A DNA stretch of 64,000 bases from the NCBI GenBank assembly GCA_012064385.1, contig QRDG01000613.1, positions 519,326 to 583,325 of the forward strand, read 5' to 3'. The notes under the pieces are model-generated. The model did not search any database. It saw nothing but the letters and a program-made list of their open reading frames with translations, and was not told the origin of the DNA. This stretch comes from Puccinellia tenuiflora (Eukaryota > Streptophyta > Magnoliopsida > Poales > Poaceae). The position numbers and the translations under genes were made by a program. This document shows, piece by piece, positions 19,720 through 31,391 of this stretch; within the stretch, counting starts at the first letter, position 1, and each line of letters opens with the position of its first letter.

Positions 19720-22532
19720 TTAGGCGGACTTCACGGTGGCGGCGTTGATGATGTCAATGAACTCAGGCTGCACACACGAGCAAAGAGAAACATAGTTCAG
19801 CTATTGGGAACAGGAAAGTCAGGGCTGCTGACAACGATAAATAATCTAGTTTGCCTCTGTGCTGTATTTTACCTTCAAAGAAGCTCCACCGACGAGGAAA
19901 CCGTCAACATCGGGCTGCGCGGCCAACTCGTTGGCGCTTGCGCCAGTTACAGAACCTGTAGCACAAGTGTATATATGATCAGCCTCACCATCGGGTGTAT
20001 CAAGATGATTTGGCAGTTCATGCATGAATAAAACAAAATGTGTGTTCAAGCAATGCATACCTCCATAGATGATTCGTGTGGACTCAGCAACCTCGGGGCT
20101 CACATTGGTCTTGAGCCAGTCCCTCAGATTGGCGTGCACCTGGACAAATTCAACAAATCCAAGTATTAGATACTGAACATAGACCAATATTAAAATGAGT
20201 TTGTTGTGCAAGGTGCTTACTTCCTGTGCCTGAGCTGGTGACGCAACCTTGCCTGTGCCGATGGCCCACACTGGCTCGTACGCAATGACCACATTAGTCC
20301 AGTCGGTGATCTTGTCTGCAAAACAGAGTAACAGACCATTTCAGACAAAAAAAATCATCTCGATGTAATATTCTAAATAGGATCTGCATTAGTCACTGAA
20401 AAGTGAAAACAGCTACGGGAAAGCATAACATGTGGATAGATTCATACAACCGTCAACGATACATATGTGCAATTTGCGACAGCTGTTTCAAACAAAATAG
20501 GTAATGCCGAATTGCTGATAATGGAAGTCACTTGATTTTGTTCACTGAAGTCTTCTGTTAATATTTTACAGTCATGCATATGGGGTAGTAAGACTTATCA
20601 ATAAAATAAAAGCTGCTAATGAAACTGTTATGTTGATAGCTTTGGCAAGTCAGGAAATTAATCCCAATATTTGAACTCAGACCTTCACAACAAACCATCC
20701 AGATCACTGGTAAAGAGAATTCCAGTGAACACACAACAATAAAAACAAAACAAGGATAAATTTGTATATATCCATGAAACAGAAGGTCAGTACCAGCAAT
20801 TGCTTTTGTTTGTTCAGCAACAACAGTCATGGTTGATCCAGCTTCTCGTTGCTCGAGAGTCTCACCAACACATGCAATGACCTTCAAGCCCTGGGCCAGT
20901 GCATATGCAACCTTGTCTCCAACAAACTACAATTCAGGAAAAGTGCAGGCAAAGGTTAGACATTAATTAATGCTCTTTAAATCAGATGCTGTAGCCTGTA
21001 CATTTATTTTCCAATAGCAGTATTTGACAGTTTGGTTCGTTGCAGTACTGCAACTCAAAGTGCGGGTGATTTACAGATACATGATCAGAAAAATATAAAG
21101 TGCAGCATACCTCGCTTGATTCTCCCATCAAGGCCCTCCTCTCAGAGTGCCCAAGAATGACCCAGGGGACGCCAAGGTTGGCGAGCATCTCAGCACTGCA
21201 TTAGCAACAGATTTTGAACCGACATGTAAGTTGAAACGTGTATAAAGATATATAACTGAAACAAAGCGCGTGATTCATCTGAATTTTATATCAATTGACT
21301 CTAAATAAAACTAGCATTGACACATCCACCGGTTTAGAAAAGACAGGCACTCATTCTGCACCGTGCTAAAATGAACACTTTTATTATATCACAGTGTAAG
21401 ACAGCACAAGTGACAGCAGATTGGAAGTTGTTTTTATCCATGGCATACCATTCTCAACATACCGAGAAGGCAAAACAGAAGGGCGGAGAGCTGACAACTG
21501 ACCTGACTTCACCGGTGAAAGCACCGCCCTTCTTCACCCAGCAGTTCTGAGCGGCAACCTGGATCTCGGGGCGCAGCTTGTCCTTAACGGTGGGGAGGAA
21601 CACGTACGGCGGGCTGACGACAACCTCTGCAGCAGCAGGACAAAAGTTACAAAACCATAAGCACACCTTGCAATGCAGCTTCGGCAAGGATTTGCACGAA
21701 CGAACAGGCAACTCTGACTAAGAGAAGAATCATGAGGCTAATAATAACAAGCAGGGCAGGCGGGTCTGTACCGACGATGTCGGTGGAGACGATCTTTCCA
21801 TCGTTGAGGATCTTGACGATCTTGTCCACCTGGTCAGTGGTTCCATTCTGCACGGATCAATACAGCAATCGTGTCAGCATGAAGCAAGCAAGCAACTCAT
21901 CAGAGATGGGCGAAAACGCACAGTGAACTGCTGCAACCTAGATGGACGCAACAGGTGGCAAGATCAAACCGTCCCAACCTAGATGCAGCATCTCGTCTAC
22001 AGCAAACCCGAGAAAATGAAAAAAAAAAAAACCGAACCATCTGCCGATTCCAAGCTCAACACAGCTCTGAGAAAAGCACACCCAAACCAAGCGCTGGTAC
22101 CTCAGCAAGCGATTCGCGTCAGGGATAAGAGACACGGGAGAATCATCGGAATCATCGCCCAGATCTCAAGCGAGGAAAATCCACCTCTCAGCTAGCGCGG
22201 TCACTCCTCCTCCCCCCCACTTGCCTAAATTAAGAGACGAGACACAAAGACACTAAATAAAACAGCTAGTATTCCCACCGATCTGAACCGAGATCAGCCA
22301 GATTACTCTTGATCCACAGAGAGGGGAAATCCACTGGTACGCTCGATAACCATCCAGATGCCTCAAAACACCACAGGAAATAAAAACAATTGACCGATCC
22401 ATCCGTCCACCCACCCACACTGATCCAAGCAGCAACACCGCAGCTACGACGGGGGATACAATACAAGGGGGGAAAAAGGGGCAGATTACGTACGCATTTC
22501 CAGTTGCCTCCGACGAAGAACTTGCGGCCCAT
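19720..22532 (-). CDS. TPI: triosephosphate isomerase, cytosolic, 9 coding exons
   Basis: Catalyses dihydroxyacetone phosphate <-> glyceraldehyde 3-phosphate in cytosolic glycolysis and gluconeogenesis; no transit peptide is present (starts MGRKFFVGGNWKC). Exons on the minus strand: 22532-22494, 21847-21772, 21626-21503, 21195-21111, 20926-20794, 20315-20221, 20139-20061, 19955-19873, 19767-19720. All introns have GT-AG ends and all phases agree, giving 762 nt and 253 residues, the normal family length. Catalytic residues are intact: Lys12 in GGNWK, His96 in LGHSERR, Glu166 in AYEPVWAIGTGK (loop 6 follows), and the phosphate-binding YGGS and GFLVGGASL segments near the C-terminus. The short first exon and large first intron (646 bp) are common in plant housekeeping genes. 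It is the only intact host gene in the window and lies between a Harbinger element and MITEs. Confidence 0.97.
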
Positions 22533-22624
22533 GGCGACGGCGAGGAGGAGGGAGCGAGATCGGATTGGGATTGGGTTCGGGTGGAAGAGGGAAATCGAGA
22601 TCGTTCTTGTGGAGGAAGGAAAAA

Positions 22625-22660
22625 CGCAGCGTGGGGGCAGGGGAGGATATAAAGGGAACG
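22625..22660 (-). promoter_or_regulatory. TPI core promoter (TATA-like)
   Basis: The minus strand reads CCCTTTATATCC over 22644-22655, about 115 bp upstream of the ATG. The following pyrimidine-rich leader (CTTCCTCC, TCCCTCTTCC) is typical of a plant 5' UTR. A start site near 22620-22625 is inferred from spacing. Confidence 0.6.
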
Positions 22661-22966
22661 GGTGCCCGTGACAGGTGGGCCCCACCCGCCACCGTCGAGT
22701 TTTCTCGCCTTTTCTTGCACACGACACGCGGCAGCAGCGCTATTATTGGGGGAGAAGAAAAGAAAATGTGTTGACAGCTACGTCGTGTGCTCCAAGAGAC
22801 CAATAATCTCTTTCTTCGATTAGACCTAGCTTTTCTCTTTCTCTATTTGCTTTGCTTTGGGTCCTCCAAAATATGGGCTATTGAAATTGGTGTTAGTGAC
22901 TCGGAATTATAAGTTCAGTGTGTCAACCCCGGATTCAGAGATCAGGTTCGATTTACCTAACTGCTA
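22656..22966. other. TPI upstream region, no element recognised
   Basis: About 310 bp upstream of the TPI TATA-like site. Presumed promoter region; no repeat or other gene was recognised before the MITE at 22968. Confidence 0.5.
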
Positions 22967-22967
22967 A

Positions 22968-23139
22968 GGGGTCGTTTGGCACCCGTCATTTCATTTCATT
23001 TGGTAAAAATGAAATGAATTCCGGAGAAATGATAGGGCTAGGGACAGGGATTGACTTAACGTAGTAAACATGGCAGCCAAACATGTTGGACATGAAATCT
23101 TAAATGAATTCCTTTGAAAGATGGGAGCCAAACGACCCC
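22968..23139. mobile_element. ~172-bp MITE, hAT-like ends
   Basis: Inverted ends ggggtcgtttggcacc (from 22968) and its near complement gggagccaaacgacccc (to 23139) enclose an AT-rich body with repeated TTCATTT/AAATGAA words. The ends and size suit a hAT-type MITE. A clean 8-bp duplication was not found by eye. Confidence 0.75.
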
Positions 23140-23257
23140 TCTGATCTTCAAAATGGACTTTCCTCATGTTGTTTCTGCGAATTTCCAGTCATACTGAAGT
23201 GTTTTCGGAATGCGTATACGTGATACAAATTTTTCTCGTGACGTAATTTGCATACTA

Positions 23258-23417
23258 CTCCCTCCGTATCAAAATATAATATGTTTTGGACTTTTACTTT
23301 CCATTCGTATCTAGACATGTTTTAGCGCAAGATTCATTTACACATTGCGCTAAAACATGTCTAAATACGGATAGAAAGCAAAACTCCAAAACATCTTATA
23401 TTTTGATACGGAGGGAG
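23258..23417. mobile_element. Stowaway MITE, TSD TA
   Basis: Ends ctccctccgtatcaaaatat and its inverse, flanked by ta (23256-23257 and 23418-23419). The 160-bp sequence is almost one perfect hairpin (gcgctaaaacatgtctaa in the middle), the classic Tc1/Mariner-derived grass MITE. Confidence 0.96.
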
Positions 23418-23419
23418 TA

Positions 23420-24191
23420 GTCGAGCAGTATGTCAATGAAAACTCCCGTCTTAACAAGCGTAGGATATGTTCACTAACGAAATGGTGATCACCGTATAGT
23501 TCCATAGGATCGGTTTGAATATTGATTTGAGGCTGCCTTGGTAATTCTTTATGGGGTACAAATACAATGCAGTATGTCTCCCTTTTGTCACTCTACCTTC
23601 CCGCTCCACCGAAGTCTTAAGAGCCATGTCGTTATGTGCATTGAGTATCTAATAATCAGCTATGTTGCAAGAACCACTTTTGCAAAGTATGGCTTTTTTT
23701 ACAATAAATAAACTTTTCATCCTTAAACTACGTGCAAAAAAGTACAACCACTACTTTCTACATATCCAATAATACAGGTATCTATGTAAAAAAAAATAGA
23801 GGCGCCAAAGCATGACTTGTTTTCCAATAAAGAAAGTTCCTAAATAAATCATGCTTTTGCTTGAGGAACAAGGCGGGTGGCCGTAGCAGCACCGAAACGA
23901 GACATTGGGCGCATCCAAACAACGGGCGGCATATGCTGCGTGCTGACGGACGGCGATTCCATTGGCCTTGTCTGCACGTGACGGGGCCCACGCTACGGCC
24001 ATTTTTGTTTTTTTTAGGAAAACGCTACGGCCATGTGATCGCATAACTACTGACCATTCTTCGGCCCATCCAGTGGAAAAGCTTAACTATCTTTCCAGAT
24101 AGAAAAAGCCCGAACAGGCCCACGGTACTGCCAACGATTTCAACCATGCTACGTGCATGTACTACTGACCATTCTCATGCATGAACTGATA
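23420..24191. other. unassigned DNA
   Basis: No gene is supported. A short repeated word, cgctacggccat, occurs near 23991 and 24024. Open frames are under 100 codons and motif-free. Confidence 0.5.
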
Positions 24192-24206
24192 TGATATGCC
24201 AGGGTT

Positions 24207-24301
24207 TTTTTTTGAATTTTCCACGTATATTAAACCAGCAAGAGTATACGATTACATCGATTACAAAAACAAAACTAAAAGAGATTTGCTAGTCTTGTAA
24301 C
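24207..24301 (-). mobile_element. 95-bp truncated retroposon (poly-T end), 15-bp TSD
   Basis: The exact direct repeat tgatatgccagggtt (24192-24206 and 24302-24316) flanks a segment that begins with a T-run. On the minus strand it is a short LINE/SINE 3' end reading ...tgctggtttaatatacgtgg and then an A-rich tail. This is a severely 5'-truncated insertion in antisense to the neighbouring LINE fragment. Confidence 0.82.
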
Positions 24302-25290
24302 TGATATGCCAGGGTTAGATAAGCTCGCTTCGGTACATTCAGAATTGCATGAATGGGACCCAACATTTCTTAAAGCACCAAGAAAAAAGATAAAGGAGCT
24401 TACAAGGGAATTGGATCAGTTGTTAAGCGGCCCAATAAATGAAGATACAACCCAGCAACAGAAAGAGATGACGGATAAAATCCAAGTAGCGTTGGAGCAG
24501 GAGGAGGTTCACTACATGCAAAGGAGCTGGGCTGACTGGCTGCTTCATGAGATACATACGATGTTTTTTTCATAATTTTGCAAAGAACGAGAATGGTGTC
24601 ATATTGGAGACCGAGAGGTGATGAAACCTTTCATTCGGGAGTACTCTCTCTGTTCCACAATATAAGATGTTTTAGGTGTTTCAAATGTTGTCTAGATTCG
24701 GATTAAAAAGAATGGAAAGAGAATGGACATATACACTAAAACATATTTACATACATGTGGTTCAAATGTGAATGTGAAAAAAGCCTAAAACATCTTATAT
24801 TGTGGAACGAAGGGAGTACTTCTCATCCCTGTTCACGTCGGAGGTGCAACAAACCAATTCAAATCTCCTAGAACGAGTGCAGCCACGAGTTACTACGGAG
24901 ATGAATGAATGATGCTTTACTAAAACCTTACACGGCCGAAGAAGTGAAGCCAGCCATGTTTAGTAGTGGGGACTACAAGGCACCGAGGACATATGGATTG
25001 CATGCGGTGTTCTATAGAAAGTTTTGGTCAGTGGTCGGAGATGAGGTGACTAATGAAGTTTTGAAAGCTTGGAATAATTTTGCCTTGGTCATACGAGAAG
25101 GATGGAAAGAAACAGCTATTGTCTTGATACCAAATGTTGAATTCCGAAACTTATCATACAATTCCGCCCTATAAGTTTGGCGTAATGTAGTGTACAAAGG
25201 TAATATCTAAAGTCCTTTCTAAAAGGCTGAAGGTTTTGCTCCGTGAGATAATTTCGAAAACTCGGAGTGCATTTGGATAATTCCGGAACC
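24302..25290 (+). pseudogene. LINE ORF2 reverse-transcriptase fragment, interrupted by a Stowaway MITE
   Basis: Two pieces of a LINE ORF2 flank the MITE at 24644-24816. The left piece (24306-24575) is the helical linker before the RT. The right piece (24905-25174) has PYTAEEVKPAMF, a K-A-P-x-x-x-G-L-H segment, FYRKFWSVVGDEVTNEVLKAWN and ETAIVLIPNVE, that is the start of the RT. The RPISL motif follows at ~25160-25180 with stops and frame breaks, fading out by ~25290. Neither end of the element was identified. It is a different and older LINE than the one at 1-4780. Confidence 0.88.
24644..24816. mobile_element. Stowaway MITE inserted in the LINE fragment
   Basis: The ends ctctctctgttccacaatat and the inverse ...atattgtggaacgaagggag are flanked by ta (24642-24643 and 24817-24818). 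It has the usual gatgttttagg / cctaaaacatc inner stems and is less perfect than the copy at 23258. Confidence 0.92.
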
Positions 25291-25439
25291 GCTAGGCTGC
25301 AGAATAGAGGTAATGTTGGAGTACGTACTGGCGAAACAAGAAGGGTCACCATCATTCCGTACACCACGACAATTGATGGTCGCGTCGTTCTCGGCTCGCA
25401 AGCGTGAAGGGAGTTCCACTCAGATAGATATTTCAAGGT

Positions 25440-25634
25440 ACATCAACTATTAGTAAATCTTTAGTGGTAGCATGCATGTGCAAACCATGCTACCAGTAAC
25501 TCAACTACTGGTAGCGTGTTTTCATGGGCACGCTACCAATAAGAGATACCAGTGACGCGTTACTACTAGCATGCTCAGACCCGTTACTAGTAGGCCAAAG
25601 TGGCACGGTACCACTAGCCTTTTTCCCACTAGTG
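25440..25634. mobile_element. CACTA terminus (truncated), different family
   Basis: The sequence ends tttttcccactagtg at 25634, a CACTA-type terminus (CACTAGTGGGAAAAA inverted). It is preceded by subterminal words such as ctagtag, gtaccactag and ggtagc...gctacc in both orientations. The opposite end was not found, so only the last ~195 bp remain. The terminus differs from the CACTACAGG family of DTC-1 and DTC-2. Confidence 0.7.
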
Positions 25635-26594
25635 TATGTTGTTTAATAAATATGAGATCCTGACCCAGGTCTTAACAGGATGATAGAATATTCATACCAA
25701 CAACTTCTTTTCCAAAACGCATCTTAATAGAACTATAATTTTAAGCGTGCTTTGCTCGGAGCAATATTATGATGGCTACCGACGGGAAGTTCTTTTCGGG
25801 GTGCGCACGAGTGAGCACAAAATGCGTAAAAATGACTAGTGTTAATCTGTAGTACAGTCTAGAGATTCTAGAGAGCTGTCAGGAGTAACAGTCGTTGATG
25901 TTTTTTTTACAGTGCAACAATTTAAGACATTAGGTGTCCACGACAACCAAAATTGAACTACAAAAAATGTTCGTGGTAGTGAGAACATATAGATAACGAT
26001 CGTGGCCTGCCGTTCACTGTCTTAGTAAAATTAGTTAGGTAAACTGAATGGTGGGTATGCTTTTAGCCGATTGCCGACCAAACCAAGACATGTTTTCTGG
26101 CCGGAATGATTTGGGAATTAATTGAGTAGATGGAGACATGAACAGGTGCTGACGACTGGTTGCTTTTTCTTTTCTACGTGTTTTGTCTAATAGAAACAAT
26201 TTGGGATGCATGATGATGTATGCTACTCGTTGATGGATTCATATGTCTGAACTGAAGCTGATTCGACGAAGAAGGTTCAGTTCAGTGGTTCAACAACAAC
26301 TCCAGCCGGCCAGCTAGCAGCCTATAATACTACTGCTCGATGCATCCATGACTCATGAGCCGCAAAAAGTATATATGCGATGACCACGACAGTTATTAGT
26401 TAATTAATGCTAGTCGAACCTTCTTCTACGAACTAATCTTCTTCCTAGATCTTGTTTGTGACACGGCGTCGATTTTCAAAGACCGACGTGCCTCCCTCTC
26501 TCATAGCTAGCTAGCTCCGCTTTCGCGCAGTACGCTGAGTTCGACGACAGCTACTATGGTGTTCCCGGATGGGATGGTTGCATGCCGAAGAAGG
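25635..26594. other. unassigned DNA flanking the large nest
   Basis: No coding region, LTR or MITE was recognised in ~960 bp. It is the flank into which copia RLC-2 inserted; its TSD partner lies beyond the window. Confidence 0.5.
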
Positions 26595-26885
26595 TGTTAG
26601 ACTTACCTATGTGGGAAGGTGTTTTCTGTTGCTGCATAAGCTATTAAAACTTGTAGTACATAGTGGTATATATAGGAGTGCAAGGTCGATTTGGACCTAC
26701 TCTAGAGTTTTCTACATACAGCTTACTATAATTAGTATCTAGAGCTTTCTACAGCTATCCTAGAGCTTTTAACTACAGCTAGGTGTCTACAACCTTCTCT
26801 AGCTAACCAGTCTAAGGCTTAGTCTAGAATATTCTAGTAGAACATTCTAGCACCTATTGGTAACTCAGCAAGGATTACCCTCACA
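26595..26885 (-). repeat. 3' LTR of copia element RLC-2
   Basis: 291 bp from tgttagacttacctatg (26595) to ...accctcaca (26885). On the minus strand it starts TGTGAGGG just after the polypurine tract, and contains TATATATAC-type promoter sequence (complement of 26670-26680). The first 17 bases recur at 63984-64000 next to a primer-binding site, which identifies the other LTR and fixes both boundaries. Confidence 0.93.
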
Positions 26886-26900
26886 ATTCTCCCCCTAATC
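26886..26900 (-). other. RLC-2 polypurine tract
   Basis: The minus strand reads GATTAGGGGGAGAAT immediately before the LTR TG, the primer site for plus-strand DNA synthesis in LTR retroelements. Confidence 0.85.
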
Positions 26901-26941
26901 CTTGCTCTTCAAGCTTGGCTTGACCTGGACCATCCCAATTC

Positions 26942-29811
26942 GAGCACGCAGCTCATGAAACTTCACTCGCCCCAACGATTTTGTCAAAATGTCAGCGAGC
27001 TGATGTTTTGATGAAGCTGGTGCTGATACTTCCGTCTTCCAAGCAGTTCCTGATGAAATGATACCGAATATCGATATGCTTGATACGCTCGTGGAAGATT
27101 GGATTTTTGGCTAGTGCTATGGCAGACTTGTTGTCCACCTTTAGCTCAACTGTCTCAGCTTTTCTTCCTTGAAGTTCTCCAAGCAGTCGAGCCAGCCAAA
27201 TTCCTTGATTTGCTGCAGTTGTGGCTGCCACATATTCTGCCTCACAAGAAGACTGAGCAACCACCTTCTGCTTGACAGATTGCCAACTCACCAAGCAATT
27301 GCCGAGGAAGAATAGTGTGCCACTTGTGCTCTTCCTTGTGTCAATGTCACCGGCGAGGTCACTGTCACTGTAACCAATCAGCCGTGCCTCCTTTGTCTTC
27401 CGTCTGTAGTGAAGACCATAGTGGATCGTGCCAGCGACCATAGCGAAGAATTCTCTTCACAGCCATCATGTGCCCCTTCGTTGGCCGTTTCATGAATCGA
27501 CTAACGAACCCAACAGCAAAGGACAGGTCTGGCCTGGTGTGGACGAGGGTAGCGAAGGCTGCCAACGATCCGTCGGTACTCCGTAGCATCCACCTCTTCT
27601 GCTGTACTTTCATGGCTTAGCTTGAGCCGCTCCTCCATTGGAGTGTGAGAAGAATTGCAGCCTTCCATTCCTCCTAGCTGAAGGATACGCGAGGCATAGT
27701 GTGTCTGGCATAGGCTGATGCCATCGCCATGCTGCTGGACTTCGATTCCAAGATAGAATGACAAAAGTCCAAGGTCGCTCATCTGGAATTTTGTCTTCAT
27801 CTCGTCCTTGAAGCTTTCTATTGCTCCCTTGTATGAACCTGTGATGATCAGATCATCCACATATACCCCAATGAGCAAGTTTGCATCACCCTTGATGCGC
27901 CGGTAGATTGCATGCTCGTACTCGCTCTGTTTGAAGCCCATTTCTTTGAGCATGCAATCAAGCTTCGCGTTCCATGCTCGCGACGCCTGTCGCATCCCAT
28001 AAAGGGCCTTGCGCAAGCGCAAAACCTTTCCTTCTTCTCCTTTCACAACGAAGCCGGGTGGCTGCTTCACATAGACCTCCTCCTTCAATTCTCCATTGAG
28101 AAAGGCTGATTTTACGTCCATGTGGTGGACAGGCCACCCCTCCTGGGCAGCCAGAGCAAGCAGCAGCCGAATTGATTCCATGCGAGCCACGGGAGCAAAA
28201 ACTTCATCAAAGTCTACGCTGGCTTATTGAACAAAGCCACGGGCGACCAGTCGCGCTTTGTGTTTGATTACTTCACCGGCTTCATTTTTCTTCAACTTAT
28301 AGACCCATTTGAGGCCTATTGGACGATGCCCGTGTGGCAAATCCACAAGTTCCCATGTCTTGTTTCGCTTCACCGCTTCGATTTCCTCACGCATGGCTGC
28401 CTGCCATGCCTTGTCACCCTCAGCTTCTGCGAATGAGCACGGCTCCCCCGTGCTAGCTAAGTGTAGCTCAGAGTCGAGGTTGCGCGGTGCAAGCCCAGGG
28501 ACTAGTTCTTCTCCAATAAGATTCTCGACCATGCGATAGCGAATTGGTGTGTCGCCATGTGCATCGTCGAGTCGATCATCATCATCTACTAGTGGTGTGA
28601 CAAATTCCGGAGTTGCTGGGGTTGCGGCACTTACTGCTGGAGTTGCAACACTTGTTGCTGGAGCGGATGGAGGTGATGGTGGGGCGCTGGCTGAGGCACC
28701 TTGAGCCCCATGTCTCGACGACCTGGGTCCGTCTTCTCCTAAACTGGACACCTGGCTGGGATCCCTGATGATGTACTCTATGTCAAAGTTGCTGCCGGAG
28801 TATTCACTGCCTTCTGCTGCCCAATCCCAACCATGTTCTTCATCAAAGATAACGTCACGGGCGATGCGGACATGCCTTGTTGCTGGGTCCAGCAGCTTGT
28901 AAGCCTTTACTCCTTCCTCATAGCCGATGAAGACAGCGGGAGAGCTCCGGTCATCAAGTTTGTGTAGATTCCCTTGTTCCTTGACATACGCCAAGCACCC
29001 GAAGGTGCGAAGGTAGTCGACAGCCGGCTTGCATCCATGCCAAGCCTCATAAGGCGTCTTTCCGGTGAGGGATTTGGTGGGAGCTCGGTTTAGCAGGAAG
29101 ACAGCAGTGCTCACTGCCTCCCCCAAAACTCAGCCGGCATACCCCTTTGTTTCAGCAGAGCACGTGCCATTGCCACCACTGTCTGGTTCCGCCGCTCGAC
29201 GACGCCATTTTGCTGCGGGGCATACGGTGCAGAAAAGTGGCGATGGATTCCTTCATCAGCACAATAGGCGGCAAACGCTGTCGAGGTGAACTCGCCGCCG
29301 TTGTCAGTGCGGAACACCCACAGCTTCCGTCCACTTTGAGCTTCTGCTGCTGCCTGAACTCTTCTGATGGCATCCGCTGCATCGTTCTTGGCTGCCAGGA
29401 GTACCACCCACATGTAGCGAGTGGCGTCATCCACCAACAGCAAGAAGTAGTGCCGGCCTACCGGTGTCGCCGGCGAAATAGGACCACAAAGATCACCATG
29501 AACGAGCTCAAGTAGTTCCTGTGCACGGTACCTTGCTTGCTGAGGGAATGCTCTGCGGCGATGCTTGGTGATGACACACGTGTCGCAGAACTGCTCCACA
29601 TGCTCCAGCCGTGGCAGCCCACGTGCCATGTCGAGGCGTCCCATCTTCTCCAAAGCATCAAAGTTGAGATGCCCAAATCGCTCATGCCAGCGCCAAGCAA
29701 TATCATCGCGGCGGGCAGAGAGACAAATTGGTCGAGCAACCTCAGGATGGAGAAGGCAGCAACGATCGTGCAGCCACTAGACACGGACCACGCAACGACA
29801 CATGCTATGGA
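26942..29811 (-). pseudogene. RLC-2 copia pol: integrase, RT, RNase H (broken, N-terminus lost)
   Basis: In minus-strand order: end of the GAG-pre-integrase zinc region (HERFGHLNFDAL, CDTCVITKHRR), integrase core with D (HGDLCGP), D (FRTDNGGEF) and E (NGVVERRNQT), a Pro/Ala-rich linker with PYEAWHG and FGCLAYV, then RVT_2 (WELVDLPHG, HMDVKSAFLNG, YVDD at 27853-27864), then RNase H (YSDSDLAGD, SSCEAEYVAA, KHIDIRYHFIR). Damage: a one-base frame break in a G-run near 29125, an in-frame TAA at 28224-28226, frame breaks near 27560 and 27440, and a one-base loss near 26995. Gag and protease are missing because the sequence is joined to gypsy RLG-1 at 29811/29812. Confidence 0.95.
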
Positions 29812-31003
29812 CGATTCCATGTTCACGAACGGTATTTGATGGTTGTGTGCATATGCTATGGACATGAATGAATGCGATGCTCCAGAATCAGACAAGACTG
29901 AAGCTGGATGATCATTAATTCGAAGCGTACCCATGAGGACACCGGGGTCCTCTTCAGCTTCTTCAGCAGAGAGGTGGTTTAGGCGGCCACGGCTAGTAGT
30001 CACAGCCTTGGCCGGGTGTAGAGGGTGCTGGTACAGGTGTTGAGGTAGCAGGTGCCTTCCCAGGGCAGTCCCTTGAGTAGTGACCGGGCTGGCCACAGCT
30101 GTAGCAGGTGAGCCTCAGCGGTGCAGGCAGCTGAGGGCGGAAACCACTTCCAGCCGCACCCAAGGTCGAAGTAGCTGGGCGAGGCAGAGGTGGCCTGAAC
30201 CCTGTAGGTTTTGGCGCGAAGGGTGCCTTAGGCACAGTGTTGTAGGGCACAAATACCCGGCGTTTCTTGCCCTCAGAAGAAGAGGAGCTCTGGTGGTCCC
30301 CCTGCGCAGGCCTCTTGGAAACCTCTAGTTCCTTCCTACCCTACTCCAGAGTGAGAGCAAGGTTGTACAGCTCCTGGTAAGACTGGAACTTGAAGGGCAG
30401 CAGCTCATGACGGAGTCGCGGAATCAGTCCCTTGCGGAACAGATACTGCTTATCTTCATCATTGGTCACGTCCCGAGGGGCGTAACGAGAGAGGTGGTTG
30501 AACTCACGCCCATAAGCTTGGACGTCCATGCATCCCTAGGTCAGCTCCAGGAACTCCCTCCTTTTTAGGTCCATGATGGGCTGGGGAATGTAAGCCGCAC
30601 GGAAGGCAGTGCGGAATTCAGCCCAGGTGAAGGTATGGCCAGCCGCAAACATGGACACATGGCTTTCCCACCAGGACCCTGCGGCTCCAGTCAGCAGGTA
30701 GGTGGCGAAGTTCACTTGTTCCGCCACCGGAACATGCAAGGCAGTGAACTTGTGCTCGAGAGCACGAAGCCAGTCATCAGCATCCAGGGGCTCTTTAGCA
30801 TAAGCGAAAGTGGGAGGCTGGGACCTCAGGAATTCAGTGAGGTTGTTGCATTCAGTGTTCCTCCGTGCACCCTGCTGCACCAACTGCGCGAGCAGATTCT
30901 CGTTGCGCACGCGGCCCTCTTCAATAATCATCAGAACCTCCGCCATAGTGGGTGGCGGCGGTGGATCAGGATTGCTTTGTTCACCATGACGGGTAGGAGC
31001 CAT
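29812..31003 (-). pseudogene. RLG-1 copy A: gag and start of protease, truncated
   Basis: Del/Tekay-like gypsy gag starting at 31003 (MAPTRHGEQ). It has a Retrotrans_gag core (GSWWESHVSMF, FRAAYIPQPIMDLKRREF, RYAPRDV), a zinc knuckle CYSCGQPGHYSRDC near 30100, and the protease active-site region SDSGASHSF near 29900. Two Gln codons are TAG stops compared with copy B (near 30535 and 30340), and a small deletion near 30020 alters the frame. The reading stops being gypsy at 29812, inside the protease, where copia RLC-2 pol begins. It lies downstream of LTR A and its own PBS, so it is the start of a second internal unit. Confidence 0.93.
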
Positions 31004-31391
31004 TCTGGAGATATGAACAAGGACACAGTTAGTACATCTCTCCGAGTGGATAGGAATCAAGTAAGCGCTTAGACTCGGCTAAGCGACTACGGATGGAAAC
31101 AATTCAACAAGATTGAGCGAGGAAGAACATATATCATAACATCAACATGGCAGGGAAACAATTGTACTCAACAAACACAAGCCAGTCGGAATAAAACCCA
31201 TTAGGTGGTTCAGATACGAGCTTACAAATGCCTTAGTCTGTATTACACGAATGGAAATTACTGATGATACAAGTCTTTTAGTTCGATACAACAACTAGAA
31301 CTCGAAAGACAACCACTACAGATAGTGGGTATCTTGCTCATCACGCAGGAAGGCAAGGATATGATACAAGGTGCCCGTAGATACCGGTCTC

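Noticed and set aside
19720..22532. TPI as a processed or broken pseudogene
   Set aside because: Eight GT-AG introns, consistent phases, full length of 253 residues and intact catalytic residues.
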